A DNA stretch of 64,000 nucleotides from Theristus sp. LFF4_11 (taxonomy: Eukaryota; Nematoda; Chromadorea; Monhysterida; Xyalidae), in assembly GCA_030248135.1 (NCBI GenBank), contig JASANC010001326.1:1-64000 (forward strand), read 5' to 3'. The notes below the pieces were generated by a model, which saw only the letters and a list, made by a program, of their open reading frames with translations, made no database searches and had not been told where the DNA came from. The position numbers and the translations under genes are program-made. Below, in pieces: positions 12,101 through 25,100 of the stretch. Numbering within the stretch: the first letter of the stretch is position 1; each line of letters opens with the position of its first letter.

Positions 12101-15100
12101 TCTACGGACTACCAGAAAAACGGTACGAATTTGAATTTGCCCATCAATCACGTTTTTTATGTTGCCGTCTTTGTGCATGCCAAAATGCAAATGTCTGCCC
12201 TCGGATTATGCTGAAAGTTTCAGAATTTAGTAGAATTCGCTTTTGTTTGCCACCGACGCAACATACAAACCGAAAGCTAAGTCTAAGCTATCACAAAAAC
12301 GTACATGTAGCTTGTTGAAATGCTTTTTCTCGTTTGTAAGCCAATGTGGGTGACCGGCGTTTTGCTTTTGTATAAGCAACAAGCTATGCTGTTTTGATTT
12401 TTCTACCTTTTCAAGAAAACAACAAAGCAAAACGAAAAAACGTGAACAAGTGTGAATAATTCATCATGTCAGCCGCCAAAACAACGAAAGTAAAGCTGCC
12501 ATTAGCATACAGGCAGACACTGCGCTGCTTTTAAGCTTTTTCTGTATTTTTACGTTCTTCTACTCAAACATGCAAATCGGGACCACGCAAACTCTTTCTG
12601 GTAAAAATTTCATTAGCGTTAGCTGAGATTGCTTGGAGCTCGAGCTACCATTGATGCAAATGCTCTTTTTTGTCTGAACTGTGGAAAATCAGCTTTTGCT
12701 ATTCTTTTGAGTTTGGATAATTTGTCTGAATGTGGCATCCTCGTGAAACGCTCGCACGAAGGGGTTGGGCGGTGCACAGCTTACGCAAGATTGAATGCCA
12801 ATCGTTAAAATAGGTTTTTTTTTTCTACAAGAAAACAACAGTTGTACAAACGGTGTCAGCTAACAAGAATCAATCATTTCGCTGGGTGCGCGTATCAACA
12901 TCGTAGTGTAATTATGGAGTAGTTCTTTGTAACTTGAGGGGGTGTTGCCATTTTGGAATGAAGAAAGAATTTGTTTTTCAGTTGGTGGTGTCACTTCGAC
13001 GACGACAACTACGTGAACGTGCCGCAGTTGCAGCGCACGCTAGCCCACTACGATCCCGCAAAACATTGGTATCTCGGTAAAACGTCCACAAAGCATCCGA
13101 TCCAAATCATGGACAGGATGGGCAGCAATGGACAGGTTTGTAAATGGTAGCAAGAATTTACTTTAGACAATTGAAATTTGAGAATTCGGTACTACGGATT
13201 TGTTACATTTAGTGCGCCTATTCTGCCGTATTTGTGTATCTGCACAGTTTGGATAGCATTCAAATTCTTGTTGATAACATGTTTTCAAATTCCGTTCAAT
13301 TCTGCACTGGCGCGTGATTTTTTTGCTGTTTGAAAAATTGCAGAAATAACTGATAAGGCGAAACAAAACGCAAAAGTTTTTATTAGGTTTTACAATGTTT
13401 CGAACAGCAGTGTTTTTGGTGACTGTAGAGAAAAAGCCGAACACACATATGGTTCATGATATTTGAAAAATTCTTATCTTCGCATTCGCGTACGGGGAAC
13501 AATAAGTTTTTTTCATTCGGCAAAAAACGTCGGCGCCACATTGGAATACAGTGTGGTCTAAAACAATGGCTGAATAAAGCGCCATTCATGGAGGTTGAAG
13601 CGCGCTGAAGCGCGCTGACGCGCTTCACTTTGCTACACATTCACGAAGCAAAAAAACAGCGCGCTTCAGCGTGCGTCAGCGCGCTTCAGTTTTGGAGCAC
13701 ATGCGCATTCACGGACGCGCGCGCTGAGGCGCGCTGACCAGCTTCATCGTGAATGAAGAAATGAAGCTGCGTCAGCCGCTGCGGCTTTTTAGGTTTTTTG
13801 CCCATTCACGAACGCGCGCGCTGAAGCGCGCTGACGCGCGCTGAAGTGCGCTATCATGAATGATGAAATGAAGCTGCGTCAGCCGCTGCGGCATTTGATG
13901 TCCGGACATCAAATTTGTGTGTGCAAAATCGCTGATTGTTGCTGTCAGTGACAATCTTTCACAAATGTTGCAAGACTTTTTTGTTAAATCATTTAGTACT
14001 TTTCTGACAGATTCTGAACAGTATTGTATAGCGTAATTAGTCTCAAAATAAGTGTGACAGTGAGAATACGAATACTCAACAAAGCAGAATAGTAGTGCAA
14101 GAAATTTATGTGAAATTTATGTGAACTGTACCCGTGCGACGGTGTGGGGTACTGATTTGCGCAGCCCTTAAAACCGGTGTGCAGCCCGCAAGAACAAGCT
14201 TTGCTAGCTTTGCTTCATTACACCGGCTGCCTTGCAAACTGCAAAAAGGGCCAAATTCATTCAGAATGCTTTTTTGTACTGTTTTTATGGTTTCACACCA
14301 AAAGTTTCAACACAACAAAAACAGGAAAGGGAAATAAGTTTCAAACAAATTACGAAGTACAAGTGCATGAAAAGAAAGTGTGTCTGGTGCTCGTCAATGG
14401 TGCTTCACTCATAGTCTTCTCAAGCAAGGCTAGACCAGTTGCAGACTAGGAGTTGTGTTTTTCATAAATGCCTGATTTTCCCCTAATCGTGTGCACAAAG
14501 AATGAACAGCATCAATAGCATGAGGAACCTTTTAATTTAAAAACACATCAATTTTAACACACAATTGGGATTCTGAACGTCTTTTACTCTTTCGTTCAAA
14601 TTTAGCGCGCTCCTTGCACCCTGAAAAAGGCTGCCATGTTTAATCGGCCATACCTTAAATTATCTAAAAATGCGGGAGACGCATATAAAAGGAGGAATAT
14701 GGCCTTGTGTAAGCAGTGAAAGACTTGGCTCGACAACCTTTTCCAAGTCTCTGATGTGGTACACACGGATACAAGTACATAAGAGTCATATTTTTGCGCC
14801 GCGTTTGTTGTTTACAAGCTTGTTGAAAAGCGTAAAAATTTTGAAGTTATCTAGATATTTTTCAATTGTCCTCTTCAGTTTAGTCTAAAATCACATCATG
14901 TGCGAAATTCTGAACAGCATGGCCGAATAAATGAGGCAGTCCGTCAAGGCGGGATTAGTCGCTGACTAGGAGTTGTCTTTTTCAAAAATGCCAACATAAT
15001 TTCCAATCATGTGTGCAAGGGAGAAAGAATAAACAGAATAATACGGATAATCCATTAGCTTAAAAAACGCGTCAAATTTGGCATACAATTTGGTTTCTGA

Positions 15101-18100
15101 ACTTCTTTCTCTTTTATTCAAAATTCGCGCGCTCCTTGCACCCTGAAAAAAGCTGCCATGTTTAATCGGCTATACTGTAAATTCTGTGCAAAAAACAGAA
15201 ACATCAGAGATTGCAAAACATTGCTGCATGTAGCTTTATCGTTGTTGCTAACGTACGCACCGCTGTGCATACAGCAGCACCAGTGCAAAAAGTGTTGTCT
15301 TCCGTTGATTTTCACCCTTTTTACCAAACTCTTGTGCCAGGATAAACCGGTGAGTCACTGCCACAGAAGGAGACCTTGCGTTCCCAATGCCTCTGCGATA
15401 CACTTTGTGCAAACCAGTGTCAGCGATCTAAAGTCTGATCGTCATTTTAGTGGTTTTAGAGGTCGCTAAATGCTAGAAAAAGGCAAATGTGAAAGTTTCA
15501 TTTGTCTACAATGTACGAGGGTTGCCACTTGCAATCTAAATAAAAAATAAACGGCGCAAAAATATGACTCTTATGTACTTGTATCCGTGTGTACCACATC
15601 AGAGACTTGGAAAAGGTTGTCGAGCCAAGTCTTTCACTGCTTACACAAGGCCATATTCCTCCTTTTATATGCGTCTCCCGCATTTTTAGATAATATTCTG
15701 ACTTTTACATAAGCCCCGAAGGTCGGACCAAAATCACAATACGTTGGGCACACAACTCAGGTTTTTCATTTTTCGTTTTTAGGCCAATTTCGTCTATGCT
15801 ATTTCTACGGCCGATTCGCCCAAAATCGTCACGATTCAGTACCTAGAAATTGCTCACATAAGAAAACTGACCCAAAAGCCGTGATCGGCGCAATGAATTA
15901 CCATAGAAAACACCGACTTCTTGTTTTTCATTTCTGGACCGGTTTCACTAAATTCCACGGCCGATTCGCCCGAAATCGTCACGATTCGGTATCTAGAGTT
16001 GCTCACATGAAAAAACTATCACAAAATCCGTGATCAGTGTATTTAATAACCATGGAAAACACCGTTTTTTTTGTTTTTCATTTCTGGACCAATTTCGCCA
16101 ATTTCCACGGCCGATTCGCCCGAAATCGTCACGATTCAGTATCTAGAGTTGCTCACATAAAAAACCAACACAAAATCCGTGATCAGCGCATTGAATTACC
16201 CTGGAAAACATCCTTTTCTTATTTTTCGTTTCTGGGCCGATTTCGCCAATTTCCACGGCCGATTCGCCCGAAATCGTCACGATTCAGTATCTAGAGTTGC
16301 TCACGTAAGAAAACTAACCCAAAATCCGTAATCAGCGCATTGAATTACCCTGGAAAACACCCTTTTCTTGTTTCTCGTTTCTGGACCGATTTCGCCAATT
16401 TCGACGGCCGATTCGCCCGAAATCGTCACGATTCGGTATCTAGAGTTGCTCACGTAAGAAAACTAACCCAAAATCCGTGATCAGCGCATTGAATTACCCT
16501 GGAAAACAATCTTTTCTTGTTTTTCGTTTCTGGACCGATTTCGCCAATTTCGACGGCCGATTCGCCCGAAATCGTCACGATTCAGCATCTAGAGTTGCTC
16601 ACGTAAGAAAACTAACCCAAAATCCGTGATCAGCGCATTGAATTACTACGGACTAGACTTTTTTCCTACTATTTTTCGCAGCTCAGACAAAATTTTTAAG
16701 AGTGAAAAACTGATACCCAGTCAAAATGCTACGAACTTTCAAAGAATGCACAATTTTGACTCAAAAAAGTGCCCGGGCAAAAAAAATAACTAAATTTTCA
16801 AAAAATACGGATGAAATTACCCTAGGAAACATTTTTGTTCAACTGTGAAAGTGTCCCAGCTAAAAATTGAAAGGGCGAACACTTAAAACCAGGTGAAAAC
16901 CCTCCGAACAATTAAAAATGCCCAATTTTTACCCAAAAACAGGGTCGGGGTAAAAAATTAACTCAATTTTCAAAATCTCCGGGTGGAATTACCCCAGGGA
17001 ACATTTTTGTTCGACTGTGAAAGTGTCGCAGGCAAAAATTGAAAGGGCGAACACATGTTGATTACATACCTGAAAAAAAAAAGGACAAAGGGAAAGAAGT
17101 AACACTGTTTTCAGAATAGGTTTTTCGTGTCTACAGCGTATGAAAAGTAGTCGGATAAAAAATTTTTCGCGGCTCCAAGCACAACTTTGGGTGTTCGTTT
17201 CGTGTGCACGGAACCAAGTTTGTGGCTTATACTATGCTCGCAGGACGCAGCGAGCAAATTTGAAAAAAGCGCGCGAGGGGATAACGGCTCATATTATGCG
17301 TGATGCGCTCTCCGCTCGCTACGCTCGCTCGCGCATCCGCATGATATAATACAAAATAAATCTTCTGCAGGAAACACTTGAGTTCTGGTTTGCGACTGGT
17401 GGAGCTGGCATGTGCATCTCGAGAGCCCTGGCCGAAACCATGAGGCCGCACGTCATGTCAGTGTCAATTTCTTTTGTTTGAACCAATACAGTTGTTTTAT
17501 ACAACTATCAACATGTTTCAGTGCAAAGCGATTCGTTGAGCTGGGTAACACGATTCGCCTTCCCGACGACGTTACACTCGGCTATCTGATCGGTATGAAA
17601 CTCTCAAACGAATGTTTACATCTAGAAAAAGTTTACGCATAAAACCTATAACTTGATCTTCTCACTCATTTCGCAATAAACGTTTCAGAACTAAAACGTG
17701 TTTCTTTCAGAGCATTTACTCGGCGTACAACTGACGCAGGTCGCTCAGTTTCATTCGCATTTGGAGGCACTACAGAGGATAAAAGCGGCAGACCTGCAGA
17801 ATCAGGTTTGTGAAAACAATTGGTCCATAACAGCGGCATTTGAACCAATCAATAAAACCGTTTTAAACGAAATTTGCCATGTGCAGATTACTATGATCTA
17901 TTATTTTGGTCCTGCGATTCAATGCGCACATATACAGTCTACAGCAGGCATTGCTGTGAAGAAACGGAGTTTGGATTGCACAAAATGCATGAATCACAAC
18001 AATCACCAACCAATCAGCTAGTTGGATATGTTATTGAGCTAGCCTGTAGATGTATGCCATTCCATGCTTGACGCGAGAATTCAAAATCGGCAAAGTGACC

Positions 18101-18408
18101 CGCGTCCCTGAGATACGACCGAGTCACTTCGGTCATTTTGAATTGCCACATCGACAATGAAACTCTTTTCTCCTTTCGACTTCTGCAAACGCATTGAGTC
18201 GCAGAACGAAAAAAAGCCAATCGAATAGTACGAGCAGATTTCTCGCGTGCAGATCAGCGTGTCCTACGGCAGCGAGCGCGCGAGCAACGTCGTCGCAGTG
18301 GCAGGTCCATTCAGTCGTGCGCAAGACCGCTCACGATTTCGCTCCGTGCACTGCACGCTGTTCCCGTCGGCCGACATCTGTCCACCGCAGCGCTCGACGG
18401 CTCAATAA
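6191..18408 (+). CDS. fng: Fringe-type O-fucosylpeptide beta-1,3-N-acetylglucosaminyltransferase
   Basis: Golgi type II enzyme that adds GlcNAc to O-fucose on Notch EGF repeats and so tunes ligand choice. Inferred exons: 6191-6646, 9397-9445, 10576-10618, 12060-12122, 12982-13135, 17371-17456, 17522-17592, 17711-17805, 18253-18408. All phases fit; about 390 residues, like vertebrate and fly fringes. Residues about 14-32 form a signal anchor, followed by a polar stem. Then come SVKTSGKFHGTRL, the metal-binding WWCHFDDDNYVN (DDD), FWFATGGAGMCISRAL, IRLPDDVTLGY with the catalytic-base region, FHSHLEALQ, and the closing SRFRSVHCTLFPSADICP. Intron 6 is 4.2 kb and full of repeats. C. elegans has no clear Fringe, which argues against a Caenorhabditis-like source. 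Very confident in the family; exact start slightly less so. Confidence 0.93.
13590..13900. repeat. GC-rich fold-back cluster in Fringe intron 6
   Basis: Alternating GCGCGCTGAAGCGCGCTGAC-type blocks in both orientations, set in an AT-rich intron. Two direct copies of about 85 bases (near 13700-13790 and 13805-13890) share CATTCACG, GCGCGCTGA, AATGAAGCTGCGTCAGCC and GCTGCGGC. The blocks can fold on themselves and contain runs of alternating purine-pyrimidine CG. Confidence 0.7.
14434..14657. repeat. Tc1/mariner-like MITE (family C), left end missing
   Basis: Shares with 27430-27696 the GACTAGGAGTTG start of the inner region, the TAATTTAAAAACAC block, the GCGCGCTCCTTGCACCCTGA block and the end TTTAATCGGCCATACC. 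The left terminal TACAGTATGGCCG is absent. Confidence 0.65.
14659..15694. mobile_element. 1-kb element with 143-bp terminal inverted repeats, hosting a nested MITE
   Basis: The left arm 14659-14801 starts ATTATCTAAAAATGCGGG. The right arm 15552-15694 is its nearly exact inverse complement, so both arms translate to the same peptide on opposite strands. Between them lies a complete family C MITE (14913-15179) and about 370 bases with no recognised coding. It behaves like a non-autonomous DNA transposon; no transposase is visible. Confidence 0.75.
14913..15179. repeat. Tc1/mariner-like MITE (family C), nested copy
   Basis: Runs from AACAGCATGGCCGAATAAAT to TCGGCTATACTGTA, matching the other family C copies along its length. 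It is inserted between the two long inverted arms of the 14659-15694 element, so it is the younger insertion or was carried along. Confidence 0.7.
15775..16660. repeat. Satellite-like tandem array, about 148-150 bp unit, six copies
   Basis: The block GGCCGATTCGCCC recurs at about 15809, 15959, 16109, 16256, 16406 and 16553. Each is followed by GAAATCGTCACGATTC, CTAGAGTTGCTCAC and GTGATCAGCGCATTGAATTA. The first copies differ more than the last, as expected for unequal exchange. It lies inside Fringe intron 6. Confidence 0.85.
16790..17060. repeat. Two diverged direct repeats beside the satellite
   Basis: Two segments (about 16808-16880 and 16984-17056) share GAAACATTTTTGTTC-type, CTGTGAAAGTGTC and AAAATTGAAAGGGCGAACAC blocks. 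They may be an older, drifted relative of the neighbouring array, since both contain a GAATTACC-type stretch before the variable part. Confidence 0.5.
17908..18207. repeat. MITE family A copy interrupted by a family B fragment
   Basis: The left end, GGTCCTGCGATTCAATGCGC, is the inverse of the right end, GCATTGAGTCGCAGAAC. The inner palindrome carries AATTCAAAATCGGCAAAGTG and GGTCATTTTGAATTG. Between the left end and the palindrome sits CACCAACCAATCAGC, a family B piece. Located in Fringe intron 8 (17806-18252). Confidence 0.7.
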
Positions 18409-19532
18409 TGAATTCGAAACACGATTCAGACAACAACTATCCAAGATTCGGGTTTTCTTTCTGTGTGCTGATCTCAGACTATCGATTCCGGCGCGTGTGT
18501 GGTGACGATGCTTGCAGTTGAACACAAATTTGAATTCCCCGATTTTTGAACCTGCGTGCACTGACTGGTTGCACCAGCATCGACGTTCAGTGGCATTCTT
18601 CAGCGTGGTTTGTGCATGTACATATGTGCAACGTTTTCATATCGCACTGTTACTGTAGCTCACTTTTCACGTTTCAGACTTCTAACACAAATTTTTAGAC
18701 AAAAAAGAAAACGACGTAGAATAAAAGATTTTTTTGACAAGCTTCACTATGCTTTACGACTGCTGTGATCTCCGTTTTTTTGTTTTTCAAAGTGTTCAAA
18801 CACCATTTTGTACGACTTTGATCTTTCTGCGCGTGACTTCTTGACAAAACAATGCACAGGTTTGAATGATTCTTGTTCCAAATTAGAACGTCAAGTAAAA
18901 AATAAAATAAAATCAGCACATGAAGGAAGATACGTCTATAAATTACCACAATCAACAATCAATGAATCGCAGAACAAAGCACACATAAAACCATTCTCAG
19001 ACGGTTCGGAAATGAGCTGTTTTTGAAACAATATACACAAGCACAAACTAAGGACACATGATGCAAATATTAGTGAAAACTTAGCAAACCTGGTGAAGAT
19101 AATAAAGAATCGAATCCAGAATATACAAAGTCGGCAGACTGGAATGACTGATTGCATAAGTGGGTATCATGTTCCAAGAAGCAAACGCAAGCAAGTAAGG
19201 TACAAAAGCAAAATTAAGGCGCCACAAATGTATCAGCAGAACAATAATAGTTGAGATTTCAAGATTAATCGAAAAATAAAACCAGCACCGGATAAAAAAG
19301 ACATATAACTCTGCAACTAACCAGTGAAAACATACTTTCGCTGCAAAAAGGCACACAAATCGAAATACGGAAACTAAAAATCTGTGAATAATTGCAGTAG
19401 CCAAAGGACTTTTATCAAAAATCCCAATGCCAATGAAAAAAATGAAACTCTACTGAAGAAATAACACTTTCTCAGTAAGTTTTGAAACCAAAAGCAAAAG
19501 GCAAAACTGCCGGAAACAATGTATTGTCAAAC
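18409..19532. other. Spacer between the 3' ends of Fringe and ANKS1
   Basis: A convergent spacer of 1.1 kb. No coding exon, RNA gene or repeat that I can support; AT-rich from 18660 on. Confidence 0.5.
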
Positions 19533-22101
19533 TCAAACAAAACTGGCAGGCTGTTGACTGGTAAGCTGTGCGATCATTGATTGACTGCTCAGTTTGTAGG
19601 CCACTTCGAACGCTTGACCGAGCGTCAAGATAATTTCCGTTGCGAGGTCCTGCACGGAAAAACGGTGATTAATGAGTGATTACAACTGTCTCCTCAACAC
19701 ACACATGCATGGAACCATTCCACTGAAACAGTTAACAAACGACCCAGGGGCCAATTTTATGAAACAGCAGTCCAATAAGGTGCACTACTGGGTACTGAGC
19801 GTCTGAATAAATTCATGAATCAACAAATTTCCTTTTCTTCAGACATTGGTGAATCAGTTTGCTTGAAACAAGGTAACTGTGACTGTTTTTGTGCCTTCAT
19901 TCATGGGTACAGTGGTGTAGCACTATTGGACTACTAAGCTTTTACAAAACCGGGCCCAGACACCGGCGATTGGGCGTGTCACGTTAATGCAGCCAATCAG
20001 CTGGTCTCAAACGCTTGCCAGCACTCACAGCAGTGAGCACACAGAAGACATGGCAGTAGATCTGTCGGTGCTCTTCGGAGACGTACGCGAAACAGTTCAG
20101 GTCTCGCTCGTCCTGGACGACGCGGTGGATTCGATTGATACGATGCTCAACGGTTAGTTGCTGCAGTACAGTACGTTTGTTTGAACCGGTTTATTTTTTT
20201 TGCAGAACACAGAGCTCGCGAAAGAAGAAAGAATAAGTTCGGAGCTGGAGGAAAACATATTTTGACCACAGGGGTGTTGATTTCAACCAAACCAGATACA
20301 TTCGTTCTTCTTCTTCAAAGTTTCGCATGCTCTGTATTCTGCGAAAAGTGACAAACAAACATTATAGACACAACGGCAAACTTGCTGCAGACACAACATA
20401 ACCGTGGAAACGATAAATAACGCTGATCAGTCCAATGGTGAACGTGAACGGAAAGACAATGAACGGAACCTTTGTGTACGCATCCAAGACGCGCACACCG
20501 CGATACGAGATCTCGATGCTGACCTGCGCTACGCGCGGCAGTTCACGGACGTTTTGCTGCAAAACAACCCATGCGATTGTGATGTTGCAAGAAGTTTCAA
20601 TTGAATGTGCGCAGACAAAACCAGCAACCTTGAGCAGCCTCATGGCAGCGCGCGCCTCGTTGAGCATCAACAGTTGCTCGGTGCAGTTGATGGCCGACAA
20701 CTGCACACTGCCCAGGTAGTGACTGCTGTAGGTGACGTGCGCGTGTATCAGTGCGTCCGGCTCGTGCATCCACTGCATCTCATCGGACGTGTCCTGGTAC
20801 GAGGGCGCCGGACTGCTGCAGACGTCGCTGCTCGACAGGTACTGCAGTCGCCGCAGGCTGGTCGGCGCAGCTGCACGGTGCTCTGCTTGCTCGTCGTCAT
20901 CGACCTGCTGCTCAATCTCAACGACACCATCCGTCACATAGTGCAGCTCCATCAAGTCTTCATTCTGTTGTTGTTGTGGTTGTTGTTGTTGTTGTTGTTG
21001 CTGTGGCTGCTCGTGTTGATCAGTGCACTCCAGCAACCCCCCTGCAGCATCTTCGTTTGCGAGCGCCGGCGTCGTCTCGTCGTTCACAATGATGCTTGTT
21101 GTCGTACACGGTGTTGCTGCGTCAGCCGACGACTGTTCAGCAGCGTTGTTGCAGCTGTCCATGGTCCACGGCGGCGCTGACACAGATCTGCACATGTAAC
21201 AATATGTTGATTCAAATGTAAAGCAACGTCGAACTGCATATTTTCGAAAATTTTTCCTTCCACCGTCACACACACAGACCGATGGCCAATGACGGCGGCG
21301 ACCGGCTTCGTCGTCTGCGGACTGTGCGAGCTGTTCAGCGGCGTGCTGACGTCACTCGGTGCATGCACGCTTGTCGTTGCCAAGGCCGCCGTGAAACCGT
21401 GCAGCGGCGTCGGGTGCATTTGCGAACGTGAGCGGTCTTGCGACGATTTGCGGTGCTTCTCGGCCGACACCACCAACCGCTGCAGATGGCCGGCCGGCGC
21501 GTACGGTAGAAACTGGAAAAGAACGGGAAACAGAACGGTGTGGAACTGATTGACTGATTCGGTTCAATGTCAATCAGCAACTGTGCTGCGTTTACAGACG
21601 CCACAATATACAAGCATTGCGCTAACAAACTTATAGTCTACGGCAACTGGCATGCTGCACCGCATAAGTCGGTGTCGCGTGTGAGTGTAAACGAGTGAGC
21701 CAGCCGCATTGACGCACCCGCATGAGCAGCGCCTTCGGCTGTGCACTGCCAGCGAGCAACCGTCTCAGTCGTTCGATCGTGTCGATTCGCGCACGCACGA
21801 AATTGCCGAGATATTGATCGCAACCGATCGAGCGTAGCCAATCGGCCAAGTAGCCGAAGTCGGCAGCGGCAGGCAGCTGGTCGGTGGGCTGTGCGCGTGG
21901 CCTGCTTGATGTGCCGTGGTGATCTCGCCGCTGCATGACGCCCGCTGCTGATGTGACCGTGTGATCGGCGTTCTCGTACAGCGTGAACAGCATCGCAGCG
22001 GTGCTGTCCGCGTCAAGCGTTCGCTCCAGCCAATCAACGTCCAGCGTTTCACTCTGTCAATAGAAAAGTCATCACAAATTCAATGATTCATCACAACCAT
22101 T

Positions 22102-22137
<36 letters not shown>

Positions 22138-25100
22138 CAGTTCAACCACTATTCGCCCCAATAGTCAGTAAACGAACCATGAACTCCACACGGTCGTAGC
22201 CTCTAGCAATCAGTTTTTCAGCCACCGCAGGCACTCTGTCGTTAGACACACCGATTTGCGTCAACCAACGAGCGATCTCTGAATGGGCGGAGCGAGGCGA
22301 CGCCGCTGGTGGGGGAATGTTGGAGAGACGAGGCACGAACGCACACGCTTGGCTGTGTTCGGTGGCACTGTCACCAGTTGGGGGTGACTGGGAATTGTGG
22401 GCATCTGCTGCAAGCACACGCAATAAATGTTGCAGATGAACAATGCTCATTTGAAAAACGAGAAAAAATTAAATTGAAATCCTTATCCCGCATTACATTC
22501 TGTCGTACTCTGTTCCTGTGCAGGTTTCTCTTGTTGTTGTTGTTCTTGTAGCAATTGCAGCGTCAATGCCGAGTTTCGTTTGCTTCGCATGTACACAGCG
22601 ACACGAGGCTGCTGTTGTTGTGTGCGTGAGTGTTGTTGTTGTTGTGGGTCCTCACTGGCGCCGCGTGTGCCGCCAGCAGCGACGGTCACGTGACCAGCAC
22701 TGTCGTAGGACACGGTCGCACGGTGCGCACAACCGACAGCGGCGGTCGGCTGCAGAAGCAAACGCACACGTAACTGAACTGGGACAGTTGCACATCACTG
22801 ACAACAAAATGGTCGCCACTAAAGCTGCATTCAGGAAGCAGTAAATAGTGACGCGTAGCTGTGTCAAAAACATAGCTGCGCGGTCACTAAATACTGCTTC
22901 ATGAATGTCCTTTTAGGAAACGGACAGTCGCCCTAACGTGTTCGGTGTTGCGCATCAACGGTTGACTGCATCGTTTCGCCGCACTGTGCTCTTCGTGGCG
23001 AGTGTCCGTTTGTTCGTGCGGTTCACACGAACTACACTGAGACGAATCGGAGTCACTGTGCACCAGCGTGTCTGTGCGTCAGAGTCGTGAGCTGATTTTT
23101 GTGTGTGATGACGTTTTTTTATATCTGAACTATTATCGTTTATTTTCGTTCTGCGACTCAATGCGCGTATCGATGGTTTATTAGTTTCGTGCGTGACGCG
23201 GCAATTCAAAATTGCTGAACTGAGCCGTGTCCCTTAGATACGACCGGATCACTTGGGCAACTTTCAGTTGTCGCATCAAGCATGACACTGATTTCCTTTC
23301 GACGTCAGCAAACACATCGAGTCGCAGAACCAAAAAAAAAACACAGAACATTCTGTTCACATGCAATGCAACATGCGAGTGCTACCATTAAAGCGATCGT
23401 CAATCTGCGTCTCCTGCTCCCGACTGACTGCTCGCCGCTCATCCGCCGGTGCCTCCAACGTCGCCTTTTTTTGTTCGTCTTTCATTGCGTGTTTCCCGAG
23501 GCCGCCAATGAGTTCGCCCTGCAGAAAACAAAAAAACCCGGGGTTTAAACAACGCAAAGTAGGCAGCTGAGTTGTAACTGCACTGAGCACTACCATGTTG
23601 CTTATCTAGTTCACACCGTTGAAGTTGCAACATGTCTGAATTGAACAACAGCAACAGCGCTGTGTTGCACGATGCACCCCACCGCAGCAGATGGCTCACA
23701 TTCAGGACACGGTGTATTTGCGTCAACGAGGTCGACGGCGACGGCGGCGCCTGTTCGTCGTCGAAGATGCTCGACTGACTCAACTGGCGGATCAACTGTT
23801 GCTCCTGTTGTTGGCGGTGCTCACGCGAACGAACGTCGCCAGCCGGCTTCGCACTGCACGACGCCCCACTCGCTTGTTGCTCCCTGCCGCTGCCAGCACT
23901 GTCCTCCATGGACACCAGCATCTCCTCTGGTGTGGCCAACGGCGCTGCCAACAGCGGCACGCACGCGCTCACACTCGTCGGCGTTGATTGTGCTGAACGT
24001 GACTCAACAAACCATTTCCAACAAAGAAGTTCCAACAAAAAAGCAATGTTTTTTTCGAACATTTTCAAATCTACTACTACCAGTGGTGAGAGTAGAGTCG
24101 ATCACTTTGCTGTTGTTGAAGTTGTTGCCGACTGCGTGTCGTGCTGGTTTCATCGGTACAGGCGGGGCTGAACAAGTAAACAAAAATACACCCTTCTGAA
24201 GTTTCCCGCTTTTTGCGAATTAAAATGGATGGATGGAAACTAAATGCACGGCATCAAACCTGGCGCAGGACAATCGCATTCATGCGGCCAATTTCTGCGC
24301 GTTGGCGCATTATCATAAGCGAGCGTATTGCTTGGCACGTTGTCATAACCGGCTGACGACGACGCCACACCAGCGTGGTACGTGCATGAGGGTGACTCTG
24401 TCGGTGTGATTGTTCAGTTGACACAAATGAATTGAAAAAATTATTAGTGCAAACGGGAGTAACTGAAATGAATGGTTCCCGATCACCAAACAGCATTCGA
24501 ATGTTGACAAGTAGTTAACATCGACTTAATCTGCCCCACACCTCAATCCATGTCTCAAGCGATACGAAAAGAAACAATAATGGTAATGGTAAACAAGAGA
24601 AAGATTCTCCCCTATCGCGAAAGAAGCCAGCCAACAAACGGAACCACGCAGCTGCACATTTGTGGCGCTGAGTCATAGTTGTACCTTGTGACTGTGTTAC
24701 TGAACCGAACGACAGAACGGAAGCCGGTGTCTGGTCACGTGCGTCGCGGACACCAGCGGCCCAGTCGGATGAGACCGTCAACGTCGACGGAGGGCCCACA
24801 CTGGCGCAGTGCTCTTGCGCAGACTCACAGTCGACACGCATCGCCTGCAAAAAAGAAAAACCGAAATTCTTTGTCAAAATGTGTAGCGTTAATTTATCCA
24901 CTACTCAATCCCCACATACCAACCGATGTTTGTTTGTTTGTTTTGTGGTGAAACGAGCATTAAGATTGTGAATCATTTCCCGTAACGGTTGATAACATGT
25001 GTGTGTGTGTGTGCTTTACAGATTTGTTTATTTTTGCGTCATGTAATTGCTTCCGTAAAAATTGACAGAACTAATTTTACTGTTCCCCCGCCCATCCAAC

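Noticed and set aside
20605..21180. Plus-strand 191-residue open frame over the poly-Leu region
   Set aside because: It is the antisense of the ANKS1 poly-Gln exon; the minus strand carries the PTB domain with matching splice phases.
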